Below, one piece after another: positions 1 to 8,631 of a stretch of 24,467 nucleotides of DNA. The DNA comes from a virus. The stretch spans positions 1 to 24,467 of IMG/VR virus record IMGVR_UViG_3300032288_002871, one strand, 5' to 3'. Below the pieces are notes generated by a model. The model had not been told where the DNA came from. It ran no database searches and saw only the letters and a list, made by a program, of their open reading frames with translations. Made by a program: the position numbers and the translations under genes. How positions within the stretch are numbered: the stretch's first letter is position 1; every line of letters begins with the position of its first letter.

Positions 1-1161
1 ATTGGTAAATACACCCAATGGTTACTTAAAAACTTTACAACACCTAACGTTCAACTAATTGGGATTACCGATCCTAATGATCCTGGGGTAAAAATGGCAA
101 TCAAACGATACCAAGAATTGTTTATGGAGGATTTATATAAGGTTACTGGTGATTTAATGAAATTTGAAAGATTTAAAAATAGATTACCTCAAGAAGCTAG
201 AGATATTAATAAATTAACTCCTGAAACTCTTTATGATCAAGTTAAAGATTTCAGTTTAGAAAAAACAAAAGCAACTGCAGACGAGAAAAAAGAAGCATCT
301 AAAACTTATCAACACCCTGGTGCTGAAATTGTTTACCGTGGTTCAGATTGGACTGTTGCTAAAATATCAGATACAGGACAATTAGGAAAAGATGCCGCTT
401 GTTTTTATGGTGGGTATTATTTAGAACCCACTAAAGGTGAAACAAGATGGTGTACATCGTCACCAGGATTAACTTGGTTTGATAGATACATTAAAGACGG
501 ACCTTTATATGTTGTTATCCCTAATTCACCAAGAAAATTCACAGGAAGTATGGATATTGGTGAAAAATCAGGATTACCGGCATTTAGATATCAGTTTCAT
601 TTCCCTTCTAATCAATATATGGACCCTGCTGATAGGCAAATTAATTTGGTTGAGTTCTTAATGCAACAAGAGCAAGGATTAAAAGATTACTTTAAACCTG
701 AATTTATGAAAGGTTTAACAAGTGGAGATAAACAAAAGAAAGTGTCTGTTAATTATCCTGGAGACAGTGCTTCAAAATTCATAGCATTATACGGGTTCGA
801 CGAGTTTTTTGAAACATTACCATCAGACATAATAAGATTAGAATTTATATCCAAAGGAGATGGAGGTATTGAGTTACCTATCCCTAATACTATTGGTAGA
901 TTTACTGAATTAACTTCATTACACTTAGTTGGTTGTGTCTCCAAAATACCGGAAAGTATTTGTAATCTTAAAAAATTACAATTCCTATCTTTACCTGATA
1001 ACCCAAATATGGAAAAATTACCATCTTGTTTATCAGAATTACCTAATTTAAGTTTGGTTAATTTGAGTAGGTCAAATCCTGAAAAAACTTTACCAGACAC
1101 ATTAAAACAAAGATTAGAAACAGATGAAGATTTCCACGTTTTCCCACCTGTAGCAACATAA
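1..1161 (+). CDS. PcfJ/WCT-type phage protein with C-terminal leucine-rich repeats (5' partial)
   Basis: The frame is open from base 1 and continues through the first ATG (94), so the gene starts upstream; 386 residues are visible. The pre-ATG residues (start IGKYTQWLLK) look like normal coding sequence. Around visible residues 145-170 there is an ETRWCTSSPG stretch followed by a DGPLYVVI strand, a pattern common in uncharacterised phage proteins that recalls the core of PcfJ-like proteins. From about residue 270 to 380 there are four to five leucine-rich repeats (for example LTSLHLVGCVSKIPESI, LQFLSLPDNPNMEKLP), a typical protein-interaction module. Function is unknown; binding of a host or virion protein by the repeats is inference. 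No signal peptide can be judged because the N-terminus is missing. Confidence 0.85.
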   Translation: MGKYTQWLLKNFTTPNVQLIGITDPNDPGVKMAIKRYQELFMEDLYKVTGDLMKFERFKNRLPQEARDINKLTPETLYDQVKDFSLEKTKATADEKKEASKTYQHPGAEIVYRGSDWTVAKISDTGQLGKDAACFYGGYYLEPTKGETRWCTSSPGLTWFDRYIKDGPLYVVIPNSPRKFTGSMDIGEKSGLPAFRYQFHFPSNQYMDPADRQINLVEFLMQQEQGLKDYFKPEFMKGLTSGDKQKKVSVNYPGDSASKFIALYGFDEFFETLPSDIIRLEFISKGDGGIELPIPNTIGRFTELTSLHLVGCVSKIPESICNLKKLQFLSLPDNPNMEKLPSCLSELPNLSLVNLSRSNPEKTLPDTLKQRLETDEDFHVFPPVAT

Positions 1162-1168
1162 ATAATTT

Positions 1169-1199
1169 TTTGTTTTTTTAAAAATTTATTTTATCTTTG
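1169..1199 (+). promoter_or_regulatory. Bacteroidota-type promoter (TTTG-N19-TATCTTTG)
   Basis: TTTG at 1169-1172 and TATCTTTG at 1192-1199 are separated by 19 bases, matching the Bacteroidota sigma-ABfr consensus. The start codon of the next gene is at 1220, so the leader would be about 14 bases. Confidence 0.7.
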
Positions 1200-1219
1200 T
1201 TTAAATTAAAAATAGTAAA

Positions 1220-1501
1220 ATGAAAAATTTAGACATAGAAATCTATATGAGTAATTTTAAAGGGTTTTTTGATAAAAATCCTGAACAACTTGAACTACTA
1301 ATAGGTAAAATCGATCCCAATAAATTTTTTGATGGAATTAGAATAATTCTTGAAACAAACTCTAAAGACGAGGAAAAACCAATAGAACCCACTAGAAAAC
1401 AAATAATTGATTTGATTGTAAATTTAAATGGGGGAAAGAAAATTGAAAAAACGGCTTTACCTGTTATGGAACATCATATGGGTAATATTATTATGAATTA
1501 G
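1220..1501 (+). CDS. hypothetical protein, 93 aa
   Basis: Not recognised. It is a small, soluble-looking protein with an acidic/amphipathic N-terminal half (NPEQLELLIGKIDP) and a C-terminus carrying two histidines next to methionines (MEHHMGNIIMN). There is no membrane segment or signal peptide. It has its own TTTG/TATCTTTG promoter, so it is probably transcribed early by the host polymerase. No Shine-Dalgarno site precedes the ATG. It sits between the LRR gene and the PcfJ-like gene, which may be read from the same promoter. Real-gene status rests on the promoter, the intact frame and the tight spacing. Confidence 0.75.
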   Translation: MKNLDIEIYMSNFKGFFDKNPEQLELLIGKIDPNKFFDGIRIILETNSKDEEKPIEPTRKQIIDLIVNLNGGKKIEKTALPVMEHHMGNIIMN

Positions 1502-1547
1502 ACCCAAAAAATTTGAATCTTATTGTTTAATTTTATATTGTTAACGT

Positions 1548-3251
1548 ATGTCAAATGCGATAGAAAAAACAATCAGTAAACTTATTAAGTTTGAAAATTA
1601 TAGAACACAAACTTATGAAGATCATAATATTATTATGACTCATCCGAAAGTTAATAAAAAGGGGATTTTTACTCCAAAAGATCTATCTTATTTAGAAGAG
1701 GATTTTGTAAAAAATTATGGAAATCCTTTGGCTTTTGTTGACGTTAATGAATCAAAAATGTTTATTGAAGAATCGGAAGACAAAATCTCAATAAAAATTA
1801 AACACTACAGTTCAAGTAGAAAAGTCGCAACAAAATACTTTGTCACAAGAAGAAGTACAACATTTATCACCTTCAACTATAAAACAAAAATGTTTTATGT
1901 GGGAAAAATTAATGCAAAAAAGAAAAAAGTCATAAATAAAACACTTAATATTAATCCGACATTTGTTCGTATTAGATATGTACTTGAATCGTATTGTAAT
2001 CAGCTTAAAGTGAATCCCGAAGAGTATTTTATGTTTTTTATTAGAAAAATATGGGATAAACTTGATTTGAAAAAAAATAGTAAATTCGAACTAAAAAATA
2101 ATTCCTTTTTAAACTATACCCTCACATACTATTTAGTAAATAATATAAAAATACCAAATCAATGGGAGAAATTTTCAAAAACCTTTTTCCTTAAAAAAGA
2201 TTTAAAAAAGAACAAATTTAATTTTGTTGACACGGTGATGTCAAAGTTAAATCTTAAAGGGAGTAAAGTAAAAAGACTATTAAACGAAGTTAAAGAATTA
2301 AATCTTCCAAAAATGAACTTTTTATTTCATCTTTTGGGTATTGATAAATTTAATAGTGTGCCTGATAAGGTTTTTGATGAATCATATGATGTGTTTAAAT
2401 TATCTTCGTTAGATGATGTTTACTATAACATTAAAGAATGGGATTGTTTCTACCCTGATTGGTATTTTTCACAATTTATAATAGATTTGACAGATAAAGA
2501 AAAAGATAGAATTGTAAACATATTACAAATAGAAGGTCATTTAGATTTAAACACTTTATGTGATCATTTGAATTTTAAAAAACAATTGAATCTTTTAGGT
2601 GAAAATGTCAAAATTAAATTTGAAAACATAAATGATTTTCATACAGAACACGAAGAATGGAGTGGACTTTTACAATCATATAAAACAGGGGACGTTGAAA
2701 GGTTTTACGGTAAAATTGAAAGTCTTTCAGAACCAATAGAATATAATAATGAAGTTTATTATCCGGTTCTTTTAACAAAAACTGATGATTTTGAAAAGGA
2801 ATCACAACACCAACACAACTGTGTAAGAACATATTCAGAAAAACCACACTGTATTATTTTTTCGGTTAGAAAAGGAAGTTCGGATGGCGATGAAAGAATG
2901 ACTATTGAGTTTCAATATAGAAAAAGACAACTGATTAATGTACAAGAAAGAATAAAGTATAATAGATTACCTGATGAAAACTTTTCACACGTCGGAAAAG
3001 AGTTACTTGTAAAGGCTAATTTTTTATATCAAATGGAGGTATTAAAATTACCAAAAATGACAAAAAAATACCCTAATCGGAGAATAATAGAAAGACAAGC
3101 AACTTTTGACTATGGAGATGATGTTATTGGGTTGAATATACATCAAATGACACCGGTTTGGGATAAATCATTGGCGGAAAATAATTATAACTACGATTTA
3201 GCACCTCAACCCGTAGAAAGATATGAGTTTTTTGATGATTTACTTCCATAG
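1548..3251 (+). CDS. PcfJ-like protein
   Basis: A 567-residue protein. The C-terminal third (about residues 395-495) carries the PcfJ-like signature: a Q-H-x-H-N-C-V-R-T-Y block with Cys425, a following IIFSVRKG strand, then MTIEF and an N-V-Q-E-R-x-x-x-N segment. PcfJ-like proteins are known from conjugative plasmids and are frequent in phages, but their biochemical role is not established. The N-terminal two thirds is lysine/asparagine rich, with no recognised domain. Start at ATG 1548, 46 bases after the previous stop. A weak promoter-like TTTG (1512-1515) and TATATTG (1534-1540) lie upstream but match the consensus poorly. The protein looks complete at both ends. Confidence 0.75.
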   Translation: MSNAIEKTISKLIKFENYRTQTYEDHNIIMTHPKVNKKGIFTPKDLSYLEEDFVKNYGNPLAFVDVNESKMFIEESEDKISIKIKHYSSSRKVATKYFVTRRSTTFITFNYKTKMFYVGKINAKKKKVINKTLNINPTFVRIRYVLESYCNQLKVNPEEYFMFFIRKIWDKLDLKKNSKFELKNNSFLNYTLTYYLVNNIKIPNQWEKFSKTFFLKKDLKKNKFNFVDTVMSKLNLKGSKVKRLLNEVKELNLPKMNFLFHLLGIDKFNSVPDKVFDESYDVFKLSSLDDVYYNIKEWDCFYPDWYFSQFIIDLTDKEKDRIVNILQIEGHLDLNTLCDHLNFKKQLNLLGENVKIKFENINDFHTEHEEWSGLLQSYKTGDVERFYGKIESLSEPIEYNNEVYYPVLLTKTDDFEKESQHQHNCVRTYSEKPHCIIFSVRKGSSDGDERMTIEFQYRKRQLINVQERIKYNRLPDENFSHVGKELLVKANFLYQMEVLKLPKMTKKYPNRRIIERQATFDYGDDVIGLNIHQMTPVWDKSLAENNYNYDLAPQPVERYEFFDDLLP

Positions 3252-3272
3252 TTTTTAATTTAAAATTTATTT

Positions 3273-3614
3273 ATGGAAAAAGAACCAATTTTACCGGATT
3301 ACGTTATTGACAAATATAAAACATTATTTAATAGTTTCCCCTTTCCTAACATTGTTAGGACTAGAAATATTACAAGAGAAGGTTTATATAGTTTGATTGA
3401 AAAAAACGAACTTAAATGGTCCTATTCTAATTTTGTACAATCGCATGATTACGTTGAGGGTATTGTGGGTTGGGGAAAAACGCCTACTCTAATATACTTT
3501 TCAAAAGTTGAAAATGAGTATACTTATAAATTATACATATTAACCAACAATTTAGACAATATAAAAATGTTGTTGGTTGCTTTAGATAAATTTTTTACAA
3601 TCGATAAAATATGA
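3273..3614 (+). CDS. hypothetical protein, 113 aa
   Basis: Not recognised. It contains several aromatic-rich strands (KTPTLIYFSKVE, YTYKLYILTNN) and ends in a helix (NIKMLLVALDKFFTI), so a compact alpha/beta fold is likely. It starts 21 bases after the PcfJ-like gene and its stop overlaps the start of the glutaredoxin gene by four bases (ATGA at 3611-3614), indicating translational coupling. It may therefore work with, or simply be co-expressed with, the glutaredoxin. No cysteines or membrane segments are apparent. Confidence 0.75.
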   Translation: MEKEPILPDYVIDKYKTLFNSFPFPNIVRTRNITREGLYSLIEKNELKWSYSNFVQSHDYVEGIVGWGKTPTLIYFSKVENEYTYKLYILTNNLDNIKMLLVALDKFFTIDKI

Positions 3615-3898
3615 AAGTTGTTGTGTTATTCACTATGAAAGGTTGTCCTTTTTGTGGTATGATAAAAGAAGTGTTAGATGACAAAAAAATTGAATATGTC
3701 GAAAGAGACATTGATGAAAATAGAGAGGAATATGATGCTTTCAGTGAGGCAACTCAAAATGAATTTATACCTGCTTTTATGCTTATGACTTTTGATGAAG
3801 ATAATCAGGTGCAAAATGTAAAACTTTGTGCACCTGATAGAGATTTTGAAGACATATTTGAGGGAGTTAAAATAGTAGAACAATACTTATCAGTATAA
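3611..3898 (+). CDS. glutaredoxin
   Basis: A 95-residue thioredoxin-fold protein. The redox motif C12-P-F-C15 follows the first strand (VVVLFTMKG), and the conserved cis-proline is visible as F52-I-P54-A, close to the usual family spacing. Phage glutaredoxins usually reduce ribonucleotide reductase or protein disulfides at the expense of host glutathione or thioredoxin reductase; no reductase is in this window, so the partner is unknown. The start overlaps the previous stop (ATGA). The 3' end overlaps the end of the converging minus-strand gene by nine bases (3890-3898). Confidence 0.9.
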   Translation: MKVVVLFTMKGCPFCGMIKEVLDDKKIEYVERDIDENREEYDAFSEATQNEFIPAFMLMTFDEDNQVQNVKLCAPDRDFEDIFEGVKIVEQYLSV

Positions 3899-4774
3899 AA
3901 TAATGTCTGACATCAAGTCTAATTTTAACCAAGAAGATTCATTATTTATTGGTGATTTTATATCATTTAATAAATCACAATTCATTAAATCTAATTTTTC
4001 TATAATTTCGTCACATTTGAATGGAAAGACATCCAGTATCAAGGATTCTAACCAAGGTTCATTAACGATTAATTTACTTCCTGATAAATTAACATTTACG
4101 TTATTATTATCAATACTGTCATAAAATGAGTCAGAATTTATACCAATATGTAATTTTGATGAAATACCTTTTTGAAACAAGTGGTTTTTAATATAACGTA
4201 AAAGTAAGTGGTAAGGTTTTTCAAAATTCATAGATAAACCATAAAACCTATCAGAGACATATGTTTCATTTGAAAAATCTGATTTTAATATTTTAAAATC
4301 ACTAAATTTTTTAGTTATCAAGTTTTTTACAACATCCTTATCTTTATCGTCACAGTCAAACAATATTGTTGAATTTTGTTCATCTAATTTACAATTAAAA
4401 AATAAATTATTTGAACTGTGATTATTAACGAATTCAGTGAAGGCATCGTAAAATGAGTTTTTTTCAAAAGTCTCATTTAACATAAGGTAGTTAAATGAAA
4501 AAGAAGAGTCATATAGTATAGTGTCAATAACTCTCAGATTTTCTGACACACCATTTGGTAAATTAGAAAGGTAGTCAGTAAGTAAATCAGTTATATTAAT
4601 TATCTTGTTGGAACTTGTCCTACCCTTAACAACAAAAAAATTCCCAACGTTTATTACCGATATTTCAGTTTTAACGTCGGGAGATTCTTTTTGTAATTCT
4701 TTAACAATAATATCTGCAAAAATATTACATAAATTTTTACCACTTAGGTAGTTATAAAAACATTTTAGATTCAT
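3890..4774 (-). CDS. uncharacterised protein, possible degenerate SAM-synthetase (MetK) fold
   Basis: A 294-residue protein on the opposite strand to most of the window. By eye its N-terminus (GKNLCNIFADIIVKELQKES, then an E-x-x-V-x-x-G strand) runs parallel to the start of methionine adenosyltransferase (HPDKIADQ helix, then the ETYVKTG strand). The C-terminal third (PYHLLLRYIKNHLFQKGI and LDVFPFKCDEIIEKLDL) runs parallel to the MetK AARYVAKN and FFDLRPYGLIQMLDL helices. The catalytic signatures GHPDK, GAGDQG and GGGAFSGKD are all absent, so a catalytic enzyme is unlikely; a structural or regulatory descendant is possible. This is recalled similarity, not a computed alignment. Start ATG at 4774 (complement). 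Confidence 0.55.
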   Translation of the reverse strand: MNLKCFYNYLSGKNLCNIFADIIVKELQKESPDVKTEISVINVGNFFVVKGRTSSNKIINITDLLTDYLSNLPNGVSENLRVIDTILYDSSFSFNYLMLNETFEKNSFYDAFTEFVNNHSSNNLFFNCKLDEQNSTILFDCDDKDKDVVKNLITKKFSDFKILKSDFSNETYVSDRFYGLSMNFEKPYHLLLRYIKNHLFQKGISSKLHIGINSDSFYDSIDNNNVNVNLSGSKLIVNEPWLESLILDVFPFKCDEIIEKLDLMNCDLLNDIKSPINNESSWLKLDLMSDIILY

Positions 4775-4858
4775 AATTAAGGTTTTGTATTTTTATTTTT
4801 TTTATAAGTTTAAATAAAAAAAAAATTACCTTAAACACTTAATTAATGTCAAATATGA

Positions 4859-4999
4859 TTATTTTTTTGTGTAATATTTTTCTACGACTTTTGTAATAAC
4901 ACTTTTAACAGATTCGTTTGTTTGCTGTTGTTGTGTTTGTACTGGTTGTTGTACAGTGGTTTGTTGACCATTGTTTTTATTTTTACATCCACACCCCAT
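4859..4999 (-). CDS. small MGCGC-leader, Gln/Thr-rich protein, 46 aa
   Basis: A short frame on the minus strand from ATG 4999-4997 to TAA 4861-4859. The product starts MGCGCKNKNN, continues with a Gln/Thr/Val linker (QQTTVQQPVQTQQQQ) and ends with an amphipathic helix (ESVKSVITKVVEKYYTKK). The closely spaced cysteines at positions 3 and 5 could bind metal or be modified; they are not in a lipobox because no hydrophobic segment precedes them. Coding is supported by the intact frame, the bias to A-ending codons and its position at the head of the minus-strand pair. Function unknown. Confidence 0.6.
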   Translation of the reverse strand: MGCGCKNKNNGQQTTVQQPVQTQQQQTNESVKSVITKVVEKYYTKK

Positions 5000-5074
5000 A
5001 AGATTAGTTTTTTAAAAGTTTATGTTTTAATATAAATATTTAATAATATAAAATAATCATTTGTAAATAACTAG

Positions 5075-5086
5075 TATTTATAAAAT
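5075..5086 (+). promoter_or_regulatory. TATTTATAA motif, putative phage promoter
   Basis: TATTTATAA at 5075-5083, first T 12 bases before the ATG at 5087. The same motif at the same distance (12-13) precedes 9935, 17357, 18797 and 21009. If it acts as a -10 element the transcript would be nearly leaderless. Confidence 0.5.
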
Positions 5087-6271
5087 ATGTCATTGAGGAG
5101 TCTTATAAGAAAAGTATTAATTGAACAAACTGAAGAAGAAGTTGTAAGAATCGATCCTGAAGAATACAAACAATTACTGAAGTATGTTAATGGAGACGGT
5201 TCTGCACTAAAAAAATTAAAACAATATAGAGGAAAAAAAATCATTATAGACGGAGATTTAGATATTGGTGAAAATGATAATGTCATAAATATAGACTCAA
5301 TAGATTATGTTGATGGTAATTTAGATATTAGTCATTCAGACATTAGTTATTTTGATAAGAGCAAAGTAAAAGGTAGGTTTAATTATTTTTACTCAAAAAT
5401 GTACATAATTGAAAGACAAAAGATACTTCAAAAAAAGATAGAATATCAAGAAGAGTTAAGACAACAAGACGAATGGAATATTGAAAATAACAAAAAAGTA
5501 TCAAATCAAACACAGGCTTTATTTAACCATTTAGTAAGTGAAGGAATAGTAAAAGAAGGAGAAGATAAGTATTATATTTATAAAGAAAATTATCAACACT
5601 ATGGAAGTGGTGGGTCATATACTTGGTTGGGTGAAGATGAATTTGAATCTGAGTGGGTAGTTTATAATAATGACGACATTCACGACGCAGCAAAAGAAAA
5701 TTTAGAAAATTTAGTAGATGAACTTGGAATAGATGCATTCCGCTCTTGGGTATGGGAAAATAATATTGATGATGATGCCGCAAGAAGATATCTTTATGAT
5801 GATTATGAATATTTGGTTAGAGAAGAACCCGAAGACTATAATGTCTCAAAGACACTAACCGATGAACAAGAAAAGACAATTAACGTATTTAGACAAAAGA
5901 TATCAAATCTACAAAAAAAACTAACAGATACGTCTTTAAGTCAAGATGATAAAGATAATATAAATAGACAAATTGAAGGTGCTAAAAACATTATTGAAGA
6001 TATTGAAGAGAACCCTGAAGGTGATTATGATGAAGATGAAATAGAATCTGCAATTGATAATTTGGTTGATGATAATGTAGATAATATTTTAGATATTTTA
6101 AAAGAAAGAGGTTTTGATAATAATTCACTAATTGATTTTATAGATGTTGATGGTGTTGTGGAAGATGTAATAAGGTCAGATGGTTATGGGCACATATTGA
6201 ATGGATATGATGGAAAAGATGATGAATATAAAATTAATGGTATTTGGTATCACGTAATGAGACATAATTAA
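5087..6271 (+). CDS. acidic, coiled-coil phage protein with N-terminal LIRKVLIE tag
   Basis: A 394-residue, strongly acidic protein of unknown function. It opens with MSLRSLIRKVLIEQTEEE, a short basic amphipathic helix followed by an L-I-E site, which resembles a removable capsid-targeting leader. Residues 40-105 contain a beta-solenoid-like stretch (IIIDGDLDIGENDNVINIDS). Residues 260-320 are a likely coiled coil (TINVFRQKISNLQKKL). The C-terminal part is rich in D/E/N and ends with a compact GIWYHVMRHN. No enzyme motif is seen. Its own TATTTATAA motif suggests expression with the other tagged genes. Packaging in the virion is inference. Confidence 0.75.
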   Translation: MSLRSLIRKVLIEQTEEEVVRIDPEEYKQLLKYVNGDGSALKKLKQYRGKKIIIDGDLDIGENDNVINIDSIDYVDGNLDISHSDISYFDKSKVKGRFNYFYSKMYIIERQKILQKKIEYQEELRQQDEWNIENNKKVSNQTQALFNHLVSEGIVKEGEDKYYIYKENYQHYGSGGSYTWLGEDEFESEWVVYNNDDIHDAAKENLENLVDELGIDAFRSWVWENNIDDDAARRYLYDDYEYLVREEPEDYNVSKTLTDEQEKTINVFRQKISNLQKKLTDTSLSQDDKDNINRQIEGAKNIIEDIEENPEGDYDEDEIESAIDNLVDDNVDNILDILKERGFDNNSLIDFIDVDGVVEDVIRSDGYGHILNGYDGKDDEYKINGIWYHVMRHN

Positions 6272-6319
6272 TTATTTACACATTATTTCTCTTATGTTAT
6301 TTTTTATATAAAATTTTAA

Positions 6320-7069
6320 ATGAAAACAGACTGGTTATTTCAAGAACCGATAGATTTGGAACACAAACAATACGTCTTGTTAAATTATTTACAAAAAATC
6401 GAAAAAAATTTAAACAGTTTTAAACTGTACCCACAATTTCAAGAGATTTCACTTCATTTAGCAAATATTAATTTATTAGTTGAAAAAAAACAATATCTCA
6501 CATTAAACAGAGTTTTAAAGGATTGTGATGATGAAATTTTATTATCAGATTTAAATGCTAATCAGTTACAAGAATTGAATGGAGAAGATTTATATGAAAT
6601 ATATAAAATATCTGAATATGCTTCTTCTAAATTAACTGACTGTTTTAATCATGCGAAGGCAATTTGGGAAATAGTTAATGACACAGTTTCAATCAACCCA
6701 ATTCAAAACAGAAAAAACATAGAACAAAAACAAGGACTTTTTTATTTGGAATATAACGACAAAACACTTCTTTATGAATTTATTATAAAACCAATAAAAA
6801 GAGGGGTTATTGAAACAAAATGTCACATAAAAAAAGTTGCAGAATGTGACAAAAAAGATTTTGAAACAAAAATAAAACAAGTCAAAAATCCGCTGATAAA
6901 AAATTTACAAGAAGAAGAGGTTCATACTAACCTTATACTTTTTAAAGTTAACCATAATAACGCATTTCCATTAAAAGAAACATTACTCCCAATAGCCAAA
7001 AGAAAAATAATGAATTATATGGTTCAATCCAAAATAATTAAAAACAAAAGTTTGACTAATAAATTATGA
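6320..7069 (+). CDS. hypothetical protein, 249 aa
   Basis: Not recognised at family level. The N-terminal segment (DWLFQEPIDLEHKQYVLLNY, residues 4-23) is a distinctive block that I associate with conserved unknown proteins of large phages. The rest is mainly helical and lysine rich, with a strand-rich centre (FYLEYNDKTLLYEFIIKP) and a basic C-terminus (IKNKSLTNKL). There is no transmembrane segment. It starts 48 bases after the acidic protein, and its stop overlaps the next start by four bases (ATGA at 7066-7069), so the two are translationally coupled. Confidence 0.75.
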   Translation: MKTDWLFQEPIDLEHKQYVLLNYLQKIEKNLNSFKLYPQFQEISLHLANINLLVEKKQYLTLNRVLKDCDDEILLSDLNANQLQELNGEDLYEIYKISEYASSKLTDCFNHAKAIWEIVNDTVSINPIQNRKNIEQKQGLFYLEYNDKTLLYEFIIKPIKRGVIETKCHIKKVAECDKKDFETKIKQVKNPLIKNLQEEEVHTNLILFKVNHNNAFPLKETLLPIAKRKIMNYMVQSKIIKNKSLTNKL

Positions 7070-7281
7070 TTTATTATGTTTTCAAACAAATGGGATTCAA
7101 TAAAAGATTTTTAAAAAAAGAAGGAATAATAAATAATGTACATAACATTATTAGATACCTAAATGCTGATGCAATATTTACTACCGATGATTTTTCAAAA
7201 AACGTGTTTGATTTATATACACAAGGGAAATCTGAAGAAGAAATTATAAAATATATAAATGAAAACAAAAATGAAAATTAG
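7066..7281 (+). CDS. hypothetical protein, 71 aa
   Basis: Not recognised. A small helical protein with a basic N-terminal part (FNKRFLKKEG) and an acidic C-terminal helix (GKSEEEIIKYINENKN). It is coupled to the preceding gene by an ATGA overlap, and its last codons overlap the start region of the glutamine synthetase gene, so it belongs to that transcription unit. No membrane segment is evident. Confidence 0.65.
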   Translation: MIYYVFKQMGFNKRFLKKEGIINNVHNIIRYLNADAIFTTDDFSKNVFDLYTQGKSEEEIIKYINENKNEN

Positions 7282-8593
7282 GTTGGAGTACGTTTGGCTT
7301 GATGGTTATCAACCCGAACCAAATTTGAGAAGTAAAGTAAAGATTGTTGATTACGAATCAATTAAAAACGCCTTGGCGATAGGAGTAAGTAAATTACCAA
7401 TGTGGAACTTTGACGGTTCATCAACAAAACAGGCTGAAACGGGTGATTCAGATAGGTTACTCAAACCTGTTAGAATGTATATGTCAACGGTTTTTCCCGT
7501 TGAACTTCATACGGTTTATATTTTATGTGAAGTATTGAATCCTGATGGAACACCACACAAAACAAACACAAGAAGTTTATTGAATGATGAACAAGAAGAT
7601 TTATGGTTAGGTTTTGAACAAGAGTATTTTATCCAAAGAGGATTTGGTGAAGGTATTTTAGGTCACGATAGAAGATTTGTAGAACCGCAAGGTAAGTACT
7701 ATTGTGGTGTTGGTAGTAACGTAGTTGGTAGAAAGTTTGTTGAAAAACATACAGATATGTGTTTGGAATATGGTATTGATATTACTGGAACAAATGCTGA
7801 AGTGGCTCTTGGACAGTGGGAGTACCAGGTATTCTCAAAAGGGAAACTAAAAGGAGGGGATGACTTATGGATGTCAAGATATTTCCTTTATAAAATTTCA
7901 GAAGAGTATGGTTACGAAATTACACTACACCCAAAACCATTACAACAGGGAGAATGGAACGGTTCAGGACTTCACACAAACTTCTCAACAGAAACAATGA
8001 GGGAAGGTGAAAACTATATGACACTATGGGAAAGAGAAGAGTATTTCAAATCAATCTTTTCAAGTTTTGAGTCAAGACATTTAGAACACATTAAAAACTA
8101 TGGTTCACAAAATGATTTGAGATTAACAGGTGAATATGAAACACAATCAATTGATAAGTTCAGTTGGGGCATTTCAGATAGAGGGGCATCGATTAGAGTT
8201 CCACAATCAACAGCTGATAAATGGACAGGTTATTTGGAAGATAGACGACCTGGTTCAAATGCTGACCCATATAAAATTGTTTACCAAATTATGGAAACAA
8301 TTAAAAACGCAGATGCCATTTATAAGATAAAATTAAAAATGAACTTTGATGGAGATGGAAGTAAGCATAGAGACAAATTCACTGGTGTTATTCCAAACGA
8401 TGAATTGTTAAGTGAGTATAGAAATGATGATGACTATGAAATGGGTGATTTAATGAATGGTTCTAAAAATAATGTTGAACCACAAGTTGGTGTTGATGTA
8501 GTACAAGAATATTTAGATGGTAAAGAAAATAAGGTAGACAACCCACTACCCGAAACATTAAAAAATGCAATGATGAACGCAAAAGAAATTTGA
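7259..8593 (+). CDS. glutamine synthetase, type II (GSII) family
   Basis: A 444-residue homologue of the eukaryotic/GSII glutamine synthetase, which makes glutamine from glutamate, ammonia and ATP. GSII signatures occur in order: WNFDGSST (residues 49-56), the metal-binding GFEQEYF (near 118), YYCGVGSN, the N-A-E-V-x-x-G-Q-W-E-Y-Q-V block (near 180-191), the ammonia/ATP-site GSGLHTNFS (near 235), RLTGxxET and the FSWG..RGASIRVP segment, and YLEDRRPGSN (near 325-334). Key acidic, His and Arg residues appear kept, so activity is plausible. Beyond the catalytic core there is an extension of about 80-100 residues, acidic and unlike normal GSII, which are about 340-370 long. ATG 7259 overlaps the previous gene by 23 bases; ATG 7271 is an alternative start. 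A phage-borne GSII would be an auxiliary metabolic gene acting on nitrogen assimilation. Confidence 0.92.
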   Translation: MKTKMKIRLEYVWLDGYQPEPNLRSKVKIVDYESIKNALAIGVSKLPMWNFDGSSTKQAETGDSDRLLKPVRMYMSTVFPVELHTVYILCEVLNPDGTPHKTNTRSLLNDEQEDLWLGFEQEYFIQRGFGEGILGHDRRFVEPQGKYYCGVGSNVVGRKFVEKHTDMCLEYGIDITGTNAEVALGQWEYQVFSKGKLKGGDDLWMSRYFLYKISEEYGYEITLHPKPLQQGEWNGSGLHTNFSTETMREGENYMTLWEREEYFKSIFSSFESRHLEHIKNYGSQNDLRLTGEYETQSIDKFSWGISDRGASIRVPQSTADKWTGYLEDRRPGSNADPYKIVYQIMETIKNADAIYKIKLKMNFDGDGSKHRDKFTGVIPNDELLSEYRNDDDYEMGDLMNGSKNNVEPQVGVDVVQEYLDGKENKVDNPLPETLKNAMMNAKEI

Positions 8594-8631
8594 CAATATC
8601 TATGTAAATTTTTATTTTTAAGTAAAAAATT

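Noticed and set aside
5031-5038. TATAAATA, the T4 late promoter core, on the plus strand
   Set aside because: It lies 49 bases before the nearest plus-strand start, and the consistently placed motif in this window is TATTTATAA. It could serve the minus-strand gene at 4999, but a single AT-rich match is not evidence.
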